This document shows positions 49,420-58,708 of a DNA stretch of 64,000 nucleotides, piece after piece. The notes below the pieces were generated by a model. That model did no database searches, had not been told where the DNA came from, and saw nothing but the letters and a program-made list of their open reading frames with translations. The DNA is taken from the NCBI RefSeq assembly GCF_947654165.1, contig NZ_CANTKB010000005.1, positions 1 to 64,000 on the forward strand. Direction: 5' to 3'. Every line of letters begins with the position of its first letter. Positions within the stretch are counted from its first letter, which is position 1. The position numbers were made by a program, and so were the translations under genes. This stretch comes from an uncultured Blautia sp. (GTDB lineage Bacteria > Bacillota > Clostridia > Lachnospirales > Lachnospiraceae).

Positions 49420-50550
49420 TTAGTTGTAATACACATACATTTTGCTGCTTATCTGACTGATTTTTCCTCTTTTATCTACTGCAATGGCTGAAAAAGTATG
49501 TTCACCGGACGGAATCGGAATCGGTCCTGTGTATTTTTCGCTATGAATCGTCGGCTCTTCATCAAATGCATAATAAATATCGCAGTCTTCTGCCGCAGTC
49601 ACAATAATTTGTTCCTGATATTCATACTGTCCGTCACTAGGTGAAATCAGCGGCTTTTCAGGTGCCTGATAAGCAATGGTATAAGTTTCTTCTCCTATAT
49701 CGCTTGGTATATTTTTGGCATTATAGGCAATATATTTTAAGGTTGTCCTGCCTTCTTCTTCTAAAAGTATGGAGCCGGTATATTTCTGACTGGACAGACC
49801 TGGTTCTGAACCATCCAGCGTGTAATAAATCTGTGTATCCGCCGGGATATTCCGAAATTCCAGTTCCAGGGCATTCTGATAATTTCCGCCTGGCTCCGAA
49901 ATCTGTGGAATCTCACATACATAGTTTTTATAGGTATTCTTCATATCCTCAGTTGCGTTGGCCATTAACTTCTGAATTCCCTGATAGTCCTCCTTTGTTT
50001 CATAGAGGCGGAGAAGTTCTCCGTAAGCACTGGTGCTGTCAGGAAACTCTTCTGTCACGGAAAGAAGAATGTCTAAGGCAGCATTTTCATCCCCTTCCTT
50101 CAGATAAATCTTTGCCTGAAGAATATTGGCTTCTGCACTGTCTGGTCTCAGGGATAAAGCCTGCTCCACATAGGACATGGCATTTTCATAATCCTTGTTG
50201 CTGAATTTGGTTTCTGCCTGAGCCATCTGAAAATCAAAAGAATTATGTTGGGTATGATATGCCAGGAACAGACCCAGACCGGCAGCCGCTGCAACTGCTC
50301 CGGCAGAACAGCCTATAAGGATTGCTTTTTTTCTTTTTTTGCGGCGTTCCTGTTCTGCTTTCCTATGCTGACGCTCTTTTTCTTTTTGAGCTTCCAGTTC
50401 TTTTTTCTTTTTCTCCTGCTCCATCAGTTCCTTCTGGCGTAAAATGGTTTCCAGGGAATGATATTCCGGTACCCACTGTACTTCCTTGTTGCATTTGGGG
50501 CAAAACAGGGTTCCATCTTCAAACTCTGCACCACAGTTTGTACATTTCAT
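49420..50550 (-). CDS. zinc-ribbon, TPR and chitobiase-like (CHB_HEX_C_1) domain membrane protein
   Basis: A 376-residue protein. It starts with a zinc ribbon MKCTNCGAEFEDGTLFCPKCN, then a highly charged coiled coil (about 32-73), a TM helix (about 75-96), TPR-like repeats (about 105-205: KFSNKDYENAMSYVEQALSLRPDSAEAN) and two beta-sandwich repeats (about 215-376) with the IYYTLDGSEPGLSSQKYTG and IYYAFDEEPTIHSEKYTGP pattern of the chitobiase C-terminal domain. The ribbon is inside, the repeats outside. Function unknown; possibly cell-wall associated. It follows ftsK by 19 bases. Confidence 0.75.
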   Translation of the reverse strand: MKCTNCGAEFEDGTLFCPKCNKEVQWVPEYHSLETILRQKELMEQEKKKKELEAQKEKERQHRKAEQERRKKRKKAILIGCSAGAVAAAAGLGLFLAYHTQHNSFDFQMAQAETKFSNKDYENAMSYVEQALSLRPDSAEANILQAKIYLKEGDENAALDILLSVTEEFPDSTSAYGELLRLYETKEDYQGIQKLMANATEDMKNTYKNYVCEIPQISEPGGNYQNALELEFRNIPADTQIYYTLDGSEPGLSSQKYTGSILLEEEGRTTLKYIAYNAKNIPSDIGEETYTIAYQAPEKPLISPSDGQYEYQEQIIVTAAEDCDIYYAFDEEPTIHSEKYTGPIPIPSGEHTFSAIAVDKRGKISQISSKMYVYYN

Positions 50551-50569
50551 GCGATTCTATCCTCATTTT

Positions 50570-53149
50570 CTATAAATATTCATCAATAAACTGCTCATAT
50601 TCTTCCATAGACATCAGAACCTTTCTGGGTTTGGTGCCTTCTTCTTCGCCTACAACTCCTGCCTCGCACAACTGATCCATGATTCTGGCGGCTCTGTTAA
50701 AGCCGATTTTAAATACTCGCTGCAGCATTCCTATGGAAGCCTTGTCTTTTTCAATAATAAATTTACCTGCATCTTTAAAATAAGCATCTCGCTCATTCCC
50801 GCCTTCTGCTCCCGCCGGAGCGGATTCTTTTACGGCTTCAATCTTTTCCTGGATGTCTTTATCATAGACGGTTTCCGGATGCTGGCTTGATAAAAATTCT
50901 ACCACATCTGCCACCTCTTTGTCACTGACAAAAGCTCCCTGCACTCTGGCAGGTTTCTGGTAGCCCTGTGGATAAAACAGCATATCACCTTTTCCAAGGA
51001 GCTTTTCTGCACCATTCATATCCAAAATAGTTCTGGAATCTACACCAGAAGAAACAGAGAAGGCAATTCTGGATGGCATATTTGCTTTGATGAGACCTGT
51101 GATTACATTGACTGACGGTCTCTGTGTGGCAATGATCAAATGAATACCTGCTGCTCTGGCAAGCTGTGCCAGACGGCAAATAGAATCTTCTACTTCACCG
51201 GGAGCTACCATCATCAAATCTGCAAGCTCGTCTACGATAATGACAATCTGAGGTAGCTTTTTCGGTTTGCTATCATCCTGTATATCAGAGATGGAATCCA
51301 CTTTTTCATTATAACCTTTTAAATCTCTCACATTATACTGTGCAAATTTATTATAACGGTCTGTCATTTCCGCCACTGCCCAGTTCAAAGCTCCGGCGGC
51401 TTTTTTCGGGTCTGTGACTACGGGGATAAACAGATGTGGAATTCCGTTATATACACTTAATTCTACTACTTTCGGGTCGATCATGATCAGTTTCACATCT
51501 TCCGGTGATGCCTTGTAGAGAATACTCATGATCAACGTGTTGATACAAACAGATTTTCCGGATCCGGTTGCCCCCGCAATCAAAAGATGAGGCATCTTTC
51601 CGATGTCTGTAATAACCGGTTTTCCGGCAATATCTTTTCCTGCGGCAAAAGCCAGATTGGACTTGCTGTTCTGGAATTCCGGAGACTGCAGAAGATCTCG
51701 GAGCATAACTGTACTGTTATTGGCATTTGGGACTTCTATCCCTACGGCCGCTTTGCCTGGAATCGGTGCCTCGATACGGATATCCGTAGCGGCAAGATTT
51801 AATTTGATGTCATCTGTCAGTCCGACAATTTTACTTACCTTCACACCCTGTTCCGGCTGAAGTTCATACCTGGTTACCGTTGGGCCGCAGCTTACGTTGG
51901 TGATTGTCACATTAACCCCAAAGTTATGTAAAGTATCCTGGAGTTTCTTTGCAGTTTCTCTTAAATGGCTGTCTGAATCCCCGCCGTTTTTCTGCCCTTT
52001 CTTTAAAAGAGAAAGAGGAGGAAACTGATATTCTTTCTTCTCTTGTGCTTCTTTTGTAGCAATTTCTTCTTTTACCGCATTGACTCCCTGTTCAATTTCT
52101 TTTTGGGAGGAACGGGGAGTTTTTGTATGAGATGCCGGCTCTTTTGTGCATGGTTCTTCTGTCGGTTCTTCCGCTGCAGAAACATCTTCTACAATCCCTT
52201 CTTCCAACGCAGCGATTTCTTCGATATCCTGCACCAGATGATCAGCACGCTGAATAGGAAATGCTTTTTCCGGAATGAACGGTTCCAGTATTTCCGGCTT
52301 TTTCTCACTTTCCGGCACGGCTGCTTTTAAGAATACCGGTTCAGAAAATAACGGTTTTGATTTTCTGTTTTCTTCTTTTTCTTCTTTTATTTCTTCAAGA
52401 TCTGTTTCTACTTCTTTATCTGCAGCGACATCTCTTGTTCTTCGGCGTTGTCTTCGTTTCTCCTGCTCTTCAATGGCTTCTTCCGCTTCCTGCCTCATAC
52501 GTGCAGATTCCAGCCGACGCTGTCTGTTCTCAGCCGCATTTTGGTACAGCCAATTTGTGAACTTGCGTATCATATCAAACATGGATTTTTGTGTGATCAA
52601 TACGAGAGAAATCATAATAGCTGCTGCAGTGATCACATAAGTGCCTACGGTTCCAAATGCTTTCACACAGAGACGGCACAGGATACCGCCCAAAAGTCCG
52701 CCGCCTGTTTTATATTCGGCTGAAACCTGGTAATATGTTAATATTTTCTGTTCAAAGACAGCTCCCTCTGTGAGAATCTGCATAAACATACATGCAGACA
52801 AAAATAACAGCAGAAATCCAGCCATCTTCCGGTATGCTTTTGGGTTTCTGCCGTTGGATATAACAAAGGCGATTCCAAGGAACATAAAAACAGGCAGTGG
52901 ATAGCACACCAGTCCCACCAGTCCAAAGAAGAAACTGCTGATGGCATTGCCCACGGTGCCCCCGATACCAAAGTTGCTGATAAGAAGTACAATGGAAATA
53001 GCAAGTACTGTCCAAAGGGTAATTTCTGCTTCTATGGAAGTCCCGGAAACTTCTTTTTTTTGTGTTGGCCTTCCCTTTTTTCCAGATGCGGAAGGCTTTT
53101 TGTTTTTTGCCCTGTTTTGGCTCTTGTTAATTTTTCTGGCTGCCGCCAT
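50570..53149 (-). CDS. ftsK: DNA translocase FtsK/SpoIIIE
   Basis: An 859-residue translocase. A basic N-terminal tail is followed by four TM helices (about 45-180), then a charged linker of about 180 residues. The motor (about 375-750) has Walker A LLIAGATGSGKSVCIN, LIMIDPKVVELSVYNGIPHL and LPQIVIIVDELADLMMVAPGEVED (Walker B). The C-terminal gamma winged helix (about 790-855, ASIGMLQRVFKIGFNRAARIMDQLCEAGVVG) recognises orientation sequences. It pumps chromosomal DNA through the septum. Confidence 0.95.
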   Translation of the reverse strand: MAAARKINKSQNRAKNKKPSASGKKGRPTQKKEVSGTSIEAEITLWTVLAISIVLLISNFGIGGTVGNAISSFFFGLVGLVCYPLPVFMFLGIAFVISNGRNPKAYRKMAGFLLLFLSACMFMQILTEGAVFEQKILTYYQVSAEYKTGGGLLGGILCRLCVKAFGTVGTYVITAAAIMISLVLITQKSMFDMIRKFTNWLYQNAAENRQRRLESARMRQEAEEAIEEQEKRRQRRRTRDVAADKEVETDLEEIKEEKEENRKSKPLFSEPVFLKAAVPESEKKPEILEPFIPEKAFPIQRADHLVQDIEEIAALEEGIVEDVSAAEEPTEEPCTKEPASHTKTPRSSQKEIEQGVNAVKEEIATKEAQEKKEYQFPPLSLLKKGQKNGGDSDSHLRETAKKLQDTLHNFGVNVTITNVSCGPTVTRYELQPEQGVKVSKIVGLTDDIKLNLAATDIRIEAPIPGKAAVGIEVPNANNSTVMLRDLLQSPEFQNSKSNLAFAAGKDIAGKPVITDIGKMPHLLIAGATGSGKSVCINTLIMSILYKASPEDVKLIMIDPKVVELSVYNGIPHLFIPVVTDPKKAAGALNWAVAEMTDRYNKFAQYNVRDLKGYNEKVDSISDIQDDSKPKKLPQIVIIVDELADLMMVAPGEVEDSICRLAQLARAAGIHLIIATQRPSVNVITGLIKANMPSRIAFSVSSGVDSRTILDMNGAEKLLGKGDMLFYPQGYQKPARVQGAFVSDKEVADVVEFLSSQHPETVYDKDIQEKIEAVKESAPAGAEGGNERDAYFKDAGKFIIEKDKASIGMLQRVFKIGFNRAARIMDQLCEAGVVGEEEGTKPRKVLMSMEEYEQFIDEYL

Positions 53150-53178
53150 AATTATCTCTCCCCTATCTTTCTATCCGA

Positions 53179-54054
53179 TTATAATATGTAACTGCAAACT
53201 GCACATGTAATACCTAATACAAAACAATACACTGCAAAATAACAGAATCGTTTCTTGCGTACCAGCATGAGCATGCTTTTGATGCAAATGTAGCCTGTAA
53301 TCCCGGCAAGGACCGCTGCGATTATGTAAATACCCACAGTTTCCAATGCAATCTGGAACCCGGAGGTTCTGGTACATTCCAAAATCCCGGCTCCGATGAT
53401 TACCGGAATGGCTGCCAGGAAAGAATATTTTACTGCAAATTTTCTGTTGAATCCCAGAAGCATACAAGCTGCGATGGTAATGCCGGAACGTGAAACACCA
53501 GGAAATACAGCAAATCCCTGGGCAATACCGATGAGCAAGGCTGCTCCGTATCCCACATCTTTTGGTATTTTATTCCCTGCCGGAAAGAAGTCAACCACCA
53601 GCAGCAGCACACCGGTGAGAAAAAAACCGGTTGCCGGTGCCAGAAGATTCCCTCTTGCCTGTATGGCTGCATTTTCCAGCCAAAGTCCTTCTATCACAGT
53701 AGGTACTGTGGTAACAAACAGGAGCAGGAACAATTTTCTATAATTATTCGATATGATTTTTTTGTATCTTTTTGCATCCTGATGATTTCGGTTGTGGAAA
53801 TAGGTTCTGATATTTTCCCACAGATCATAGACAGATTTGCAGCTTTCCCAAAATAGTTTTTTTAAATCCTGGCGGAATGCAGCCAGAATCGCCACTAAAG
53901 TCCCAATATGCAGAAGTACCTCAAACAACAGTCCTTTTTGACTGGTGGATTGAAACAGATGTTCTATCAGTGCCAGATGTCCGGAACTGCTTACCGGAAG
54001 AAACTCCGTTAAGCCCTGTACCAGACCCAGCAGTAATGCCTGTATGATTGACAT
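53179..54054 (-). CDS. uppP: undecaprenyl-diphosphate phosphatase UppP (BacA)
   Basis: A 291-residue membrane phosphatase. Signatures are GLVQGLTEFLPVSSSGHLALIEHLF (about 11-35, catalytic Glu/Ser/His) and QGFAVFPGVSRSGITIAACMLLG (about 178-200, Arg). It recycles the cell-wall lipid carrier and gives intrinsic bacitracin tolerance. GAGGATAAAAAA precedes the ATG. Confidence 0.95.
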   Translation of the reverse strand: MSIIQALLLGLVQGLTEFLPVSSSGHLALIEHLFQSTSQKGLLFEVLLHIGTLVAILAAFRQDLKKLFWESCKSVYDLWENIRTYFHNRNHQDAKRYKKIISNNYRKLFLLLFVTTVPTVIEGLWLENAAIQARGNLLAPATGFFLTGVLLLVVDFFPAGNKIPKDVGYGAALLIGIAQGFAVFPGVSRSGITIAACMLLGFNRKFAVKYSFLAAIPVIIGAGILECTRTSGFQIALETVGIYIIAAVLAGITGYICIKSMLMLVRKKRFCYFAVYCFVLGITCAVCSYIL

Positions 54055-54133
54055 TTTTTTATCCTCTTTATTTCGTATTTATTATCAAATGATAATTCTA
54101 CCATAAATTCTTCTTTCGTACAACTTAAAAAAC

Positions 54134-54826
54134 TTATTTCCCATTTTCTATGAGGTGATAAAGCATTTCCATCGCTTCTTTGATTCCTCCTACGGCATCA
54201 ATTAACCCTTCTTTTACAGCTTCCTCACCTTCCAGCATAGTTCCCACATCTTTTACTAACTGTGAGGTATTCAGCATCAGTTCTTCCATACGTTTTTGCG
54301 GCATATGAGAATGAGAAGCCACAAACCCTGTGATCCTGTCCTGGATTTTTTCCATGTTCCGATAGGTCTGCATGACACCGATGAACATACCATTACTGCG
54401 GACCGGATGAATCACCATGGTAGCACTTGGAACGATGAAGGAATAATCAGCAGAAACTGCCAGGGGAACCCCGATGGAATGCCCACCGCCGAGCACCAGG
54501 GAAACCGTAGGTTTGCTCAATGAGGCAATCATCTCTGCGATTGCAAGTCCTGCTTCTACATCACCGCCTACGGTGTTTAGAAGAATCAAAAGCCCCTCAA
54601 TATCCCTGCTGTCTTCAATCATGGCAAGCTTTGGCAGAATATGTTCGTATTTGGTAGTTTTACTGTTATTTGGCAGACATTCATGTCCTTCTACTTCTCC
54701 GATAATCGATAAAAGCTGGACACGATACTGCTTTTCGTTTTCTTCCAGAATTGCCTCGCCAAACTCTTTAATCTCTTCATTTTCTTTTTCTGTTTGTTCC
54801 AGTTTTTCCTTCTTTTCTTCAGACAT
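54134..54826 (-). CDS. tepA: TepA/ClpP-like serine protease (SDH-type Clp fold)
   Basis: A 230-residue protease of the ClpP/TepA fold. After a charged N-terminus (MSEEKKEKLEQTEKENEEIKEFGEAILEEN) the core has LLILLNTVGGDVEAGLAIAEMIASL, the nucleophile Ser in VLGGGHSIGVPLAVSADYSFI, and MVIHPVR for the catalytic His. In Bacillus, TepA aids translocation and degradation of secreted-protein signal peptides. Start chosen at 54826 because GGAGG precedes it; the ATG at 54886 runs across the upstream hairpin. Its SD lies in a perfect 11-bp hairpin (54830-54859). Confidence 0.85.
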   Translation of the reverse strand: MSEEKKEKLEQTEKENEEIKEFGEAILEENEKQYRVQLLSIIGEVEGHECLPNNSKTTKYEHILPKLAMIEDSRDIEGLLILLNTVGGDVEAGLAIAEMIASLSKPTVSLVLGGGHSIGVPLAVSADYSFIVPSATMVIHPVRSNGMFIGVMQTYRNMEKIQDRITGFVASHSHMPQKRMEELMLNTSQLVKDVGTMLEGEEAVKEGLIDAVGGIKEAMEMLYHLIENGK

Positions 54827-54829
54827 AAC

Positions 54830-54859
54830 AATACCTCCAGTTTTTATTCTGGAGGTATT
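54830..54859 (-). promoter_or_regulatory. hairpin covering the tepA Shine-Dalgarno sequence
   Basis: On the minus strand AATACCTCCAG, an 8-base loop and CTGGAGGTATT form a perfect 11-bp stem that hides the whole GGAGG of tepA. There is no U-tract, so it is not a terminator. It could make translation depend on unfolding, for example by temperature or a protein. Confidence 0.55.
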
Positions 54860-54891
54860 ATGTGTATCCTGGGGTATTTTATGCACAGAGA

Positions 54892-55620
54892 TTATTCATC
54901 CCAATTGTGCCAGACATCGGTCACATCGTCGTCATCATCCAGCAGGTCCAGTGTTTTCTGCAGATTTTTGATATCCTGCTCATCAGTTAATTCTACATAG
55001 GTCTGAGGAATCATAGCAACCTGAGCTTCCATCATAGGAATTCCCTCTTTTTCAAGTGCTTCTCTTACTGCACTGAATTCATTCGGATCAGTAAGGATTT
55101 CGTAACTGTCGTCTTCTTCTGAAAAATCTTCCGCACCTGCATCCAGAGCAATCATCATCAAATCGTCAGCATCCATTTCGCACTCTTCTTTGTCAATGAT
55201 GATCTGTCCCTTATTATCGAACATAAAAGATACGGATCCTGGTGTTCCGATATTTCCATTTCCCTTTGTGAAATAGCTTCTTACATTTCCGGCAGTACGA
55301 TTTTTGTTATCGGTCAGTGTTTTTACAATAATTGCAACACCGTTTGGACCATATCCTTCATATGTAAGAACTTCAAAGTTGTCAGCATTGGCATCACCGG
55401 CTGCTTTTTTGATTCCTCTGTCAATAGTATCGTTTGGCATGTTATTTGCTTTTGCCTTTGCGATAACATCACGCAATTTGCTGTTGTTGGCAGGATCCGG
55501 TCCTCCCTCTTTTACAGCGACTACGATTTCTCGTCCGATCACGGTAAAAATCTTGCCTTTTTTAGCATCATTTTTTTCCTTCTTGTGTTTTATATTTGCG
55601 AATTTTGAATGTCCTGACAT
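54892..55620 (-). CDS. YebC/PmpR-family protein
   Basis: A 242-residue YebC/DUF28 protein: GHSKFANIKHKKEKNDAKKGKIFTVIGREI, NNSKLRDVIAKAKANNMPNDTIDRGIKKAAGD, YEGYGPNGVAIIVKTLTDNKNRTAGNVRSYFTKGNGN and a late EVFY-type tail. Once called transcription regulators; recent work links YebC to relief of ribosome pausing at proline-rich sequences. AAAGGAG precedes the ATG, which overlaps the CNNM gene by 31 bases. Confidence 0.92.
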   Translation of the reverse strand: MSGHSKFANIKHKKEKNDAKKGKIFTVIGREIVVAVKEGGPDPANNSKLRDVIAKAKANNMPNDTIDRGIKKAAGDANADNFEVLTYEGYGPNGVAIIVKTLTDNKNRTAGNVRSYFTKGNGNIGTPGSVSFMFDNKGQIIIDKEECEMDADDLMMIALDAGAEDFSEEDDSYEILTDPNEFSAVREALEKEGIPMMEAQVAMIPQTYVELTDEQDIKNLQKTLDLLDDDDDVTDVWHNWDE

Positions 55621-56981
55621 GTTTCTTCTCCTTTTTCTTCCAGGGGCAGTTTTTCTACCCGAACTTTTTGTATTGTATTATTTTCCACCCCAAGGATGGT
55701 AAATAAATAGCCTTTTGTTTTGATTTCTTTATCCTCTGACATATTTGGCACATGTCCGAGAACAGAGGTCAGATACCCGTTTAAAGTATCGAAATCTTCC
55801 TCGTCAAAATCAGAATCCAGCACTTTATCCACCTGCTCCAGCGGTGTCAGTCCTTCCATCACCAGGGAATCATCCGTCTGAACCTGGATAAAATGTTCTT
55901 CTTCATCATATTCATCCAGAATATTTCCTACAATTTCCTCCAGAATATCTTCCATAGTCACAATTCCGGATGTTTGCCCGTATTCATCCACTACGATGAC
56001 CATATGGATTTTCTTGGCCTGCATTCTCTGGAACAGATCATTGATATTTCTGGTCTCTGGAATATAGATTGCTTCCCGAATCAGATTCGGAATGGTGCCA
56101 ATAGGACAATCTTCATTTTGAAACAGGGTAATTTGTTTCATGACATCTTTCAAATGAAGAATCCCGACAATATTGTCAATATCCTCCCGGTAGACCGGAT
56201 AGCGAGAATTACTGTGTTCCAGCATGTAAAGCAATGCGTCTTTCAGCCGTATGGTTTCATTCAATGCATGAAGATTTTTTCGGTGAGTCATAATATCTCT
56301 TGCCTCTGTCTCCGAAAATCCCATGATATTCTGAATCATCTCTGCTTCGCTTTCTTCAATGACACCCTGCTCATGTGCATCGTCCACCATGGAAATGATC
56401 TCTTCTTCTGTCACATCGTCTTCCTGCTGGTTTGGATCGATTCCAAATAGTCTGACCACCAGGTTTGAAGTTTTCGTGCTTGCATAAGTGACCGGTCTGA
56501 AAACAGTCACAATAAACTTGACAATCCCGGCTGTGCGGTACACCCAGCGATCCGGATCATGATTAAACAACTTCTTAGCGGAAAGCACTCCCAGAGCAAT
56601 CAGCACAATCAGAGAAATCATATAGACCAGAAGAAAAGAAAAATCCCAGTATAGTACATTTGGAATTTCCAGTCCTGCTGTCTGGTTGAGCTGTTTAATC
56701 CAGAAATAAGCGTAAGGAGTGATGGAACGAATTCCCACATAACCAGCCAGAATACTTAAAAAGATAGCAGTGGTAGATATGGTGTTCACAATTGCTCCCG
56801 GGTGCTGGATCACTTCCAGAAGCCACAATGATTTTTTGTCTTTTTGTTCCAGTGCTTTTCTTTCGATTTCACTTTCACTGACTTTTTGTATGGCTGCACC
56901 AAAACCATACATGATTCCATTAATTACAATAAATAAAGCAAATACCGTCAGAGCCCATAAAGGGCTGCTCCCGTCATCCAT
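55590..56981 (-). CDS. hemolysin-family CNNM/CorC protein with CBS pair
   Basis: A 463-residue protein. The DUF21 transmembrane domain has four helices (about 7-28, 60-85, 115-140 and a fourth near 160), followed by a CBS pair (about 215-335: IMTHRKNLHALNETIRLKDALLYMLEHSNSRYPVYREDIDNIVGILHLKDV and VVDEYGQTSGIVTMEDILEEIVGNI) and a CorC_HlyC domain (about 365-445, FDTLNGYLTSVLGHVP). Family members export Mg2+ or Co2+; the haemolysin name is historic. It lies directly ahead of yebC. Confidence 0.9.
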   Translation of the reverse strand: MDDGSSPLWALTVFALFIVINGIMYGFGAAIQKVSESEIERKALEQKDKKSLWLLEVIQHPGAIVNTISTTAIFLSILAGYVGIRSITPYAYFWIKQLNQTAGLEIPNVLYWDFSFLLVYMISLIVLIALGVLSAKKLFNHDPDRWVYRTAGIVKFIVTVFRPVTYASTKTSNLVVRLFGIDPNQQEDDVTEEEIISMVDDAHEQGVIEESEAEMIQNIMGFSETEARDIMTHRKNLHALNETIRLKDALLYMLEHSNSRYPVYREDIDNIVGILHLKDVMKQITLFQNEDCPIGTIPNLIREAIYIPETRNINDLFQRMQAKKIHMVIVVDEYGQTSGIVTMEDILEEIVGNILDEYDEEEHFIQVQTDDSLVMEGLTPLEQVDKVLDSDFDEEDFDTLNGYLTSVLGHVPNMSEDKEIKTKGYLFTILGVENNTIQKVRVEKLPLEEKGEETCQDIQNSQI

Positions 56982-57101
56982 AAATTACTTCTATTCCTTC
57001 TTTCTTCTTCAGTCTTTGGTACCGTTAGAAACCGTACTATGAATAAAATACCATTTTCCGTTTCTTTCGTCAAGATTTCCTGCACAGAAAGCCCATCACT
57101 G

Positions 57102-57449
57102 CTATGTAAGAAGTTCCAGACTAATACACAGGGCATGGTTTACTTTATTCAAAATCTCTGCATCCAGGTGACACACCTTATCTCTTAGTCTACGCTTGTC
57201 GATCGTTCTTAGCTGCTCCAGCAGAATCACAGAATCCTTGACAATGGCATAGGAGGATGCATCGATTTCAATATGTGTAGGAAGCTTGGCTTTGTTCATT
57301 CTGGAAGTGATTGCTGCACAAATGACCGTAGGGCTGTGCTTATTTCCGATATCATTCTGAATGATCAGAACCGGACGGATACCACCCTGTTCACTTCCTA
57401 CCACAGGACGCAGATCCGCATAAAAAATATCTCCTCGTTTGATAACCAC
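57102..57449 (-). CDS. mazF: MazF/EndoA-like endoribonuclease toxin
   Basis: A 115-residue MazF/PemK fold: VVIKRGDIFYADLRPVVGSEQGGIRPVLIIQNDIGNKHSPTVICAAITSRMNKAKLPTHIEID, then VILLEQLRTIDKRRL, close to Bacillus EndoA/NdoA. It would cut mRNA at a short site. The GTG at 57449 has GGAG 8 bases upstream and gives the Bacillus start; GTG 57458 is too near the SD. Between alr and this gene there are only about 108 bases, with no EndoAI-like antitoxin ORF, so the toxin appears orphaned or the antitoxin lies elsewhere. Confidence 0.9.
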   Translation of the reverse strand: MVIKRGDIFYADLRPVVGSEQGGIRPVLIIQNDIGNKHSPTVICAAITSRMNKAKLPTHIEIDASSYAIVKDSVILLEQLRTIDKRRLRDKVCHLDAEILNKVNHALCISLELLT

Positions 57450-57557
57450 ACATTTCACACTCCGATTTTTTCTGTTTCCATGTTTTCATCTGGTATCATT
57501 CTTCCCAGTTTTTTTGTGTGTATTCATGTATTATCCAAGGTATTTTTTCTTGTTGTT

Positions 57558-58700
57558 TTAATGATTTCCTGATTCCAGGTAAACTCTTGGGACTCGTTTA
57601 CTGATGCAGCAGGCAAACTCGTAGTTGAATCTTCCTGATAATTCTCCGAGTTCCTCCATAGTAATGCAGTCTTCTCCGTCTTTTCCAAGTAAGGTCACCT
57701 GATCCAGTTCCTCTGCTTCCGGAATATCCGTAACATCTACCATAAACTGATCCATACATACTCTTCCAAGAATCGGTGCCCGTTTCCCACGTATCAGCAC
57801 ACTTCCCTTATTTGACAATCCTCTCGGATAGCCATCTGCATATCCTACCGGTATGGTTGCGACCCTGGTATCCCGCACCGTAGTAAAGATTCCGCCGTAG
57901 CTGATCTCAGCTCCCGGTTCTACGGTTTTTATGTATGCAATATGACTTCTCAGGCTCATAAGTGGTTTGAGCGGAACAGGCTCCCGTTCAACCTCCTGAG
58001 ATGGATAAAGCCCGTAGAGAATAATCCCTGCACGAACCGCATCCAGATTTGCCTCTCTCATGCGAATGATTCCTGCACTGTTAGAGCAATGCTTCATGGG
58101 GATGTGCAAACCATTCTGCTCCAGAGCTTTGATAAACTCTTGAAACTTCTGATACTGATTCAGGGCAGGTGCCTTATCTGCTTCATCTGCCCGGGCAAAA
58201 TGCGTAAAGATCCCTTCGGTCTCAAGACCGGGCAGTTTGGAAATTTCCAGGATTTCCGGTACGTCTTTTTTTACATCACGATAACCGATCCTGGTCATCC
58301 CAGTGTCAATTTTAATATGTATTTTTAATGTTTTTCCTGCTTCCATAGCGGCTTTTGATAATTCCTTTGCCATAGAGAGCTTAAACACTGCAGGACGGAA
58401 ATCCAAAGCAGCAATTTTTTGATAATCTTCCTGATAGGTATACCCAAGGATCAGAATTGGTTTTGTGATTCCGGCATTTCTCAGTTCTTCCCCTTCCTCC
58501 ACAGTAGCAACTGCAATTCCCCAGATTTCAGGATCCTTTTGAATCCTCTTTGCCAGAGGAACTGCTCCATGTCCATAGGCATCTGCTTTCAAAACAGCGA
58601 TGACCTGCGTTCCGGGAGCCAGGTTCTTTTTTATATGTTCCAGATTATACGTCATGGCATCCAGGTCAATTTCCGCCTGAATCCTGCTGTGCATTTTCAT
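57558..58700 (-). CDS. alr: alanine racemase
   Basis: A 380-residue fold-type III PLP enzyme. PLP-binding Lys38 is in VIAVLKADAYGHG. HIKIDTGMTRIGYR, HCSNSAGIIR and RAGIILYGLYPS follow. The catalytic Tyr is in EISYGGIFTT (about 263), and GRVCMDQFMVDVTDI lies in the C-terminal beta domain. It supplies D-alanine for the cell wall. It follows nnrDE and precedes mazF, the usual alr-mazF order of Firmicutes. Confidence 0.96.
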   Translation of the reverse strand: MKMHSRIQAEIDLDAMTYNLEHIKKNLAPGTQVIAVLKADAYGHGAVPLAKRIQKDPEIWGIAVATVEEGEELRNAGITKPILILGYTYQEDYQKIAALDFRPAVFKLSMAKELSKAAMEAGKTLKIHIKIDTGMTRIGYRDVKKDVPEILEISKLPGLETEGIFTHFARADEADKAPALNQYQKFQEFIKALEQNGLHIPMKHCSNSAGIIRMREANLDAVRAGIILYGLYPSQEVEREPVPLKPLMSLRSHIAYIKTVEPGAEISYGGIFTTVRDTRVATIPVGYADGYPRGLSNKGSVLIRGKRAPILGRVCMDQFMVDVTDIPEAEELDQVTLLGKDGEDCITMEELGELSGRFNYEFACCISKRVPRVYLESGNH

Positions 58701-58708
58701 AAGCTTTG

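Noticed and set aside
54474..54971. 165-residue ORF on the + strand
   Set aside because: Antisense to the TepA-like and YebC genes; Ser/Pro-rich low-quality translation and no SD.
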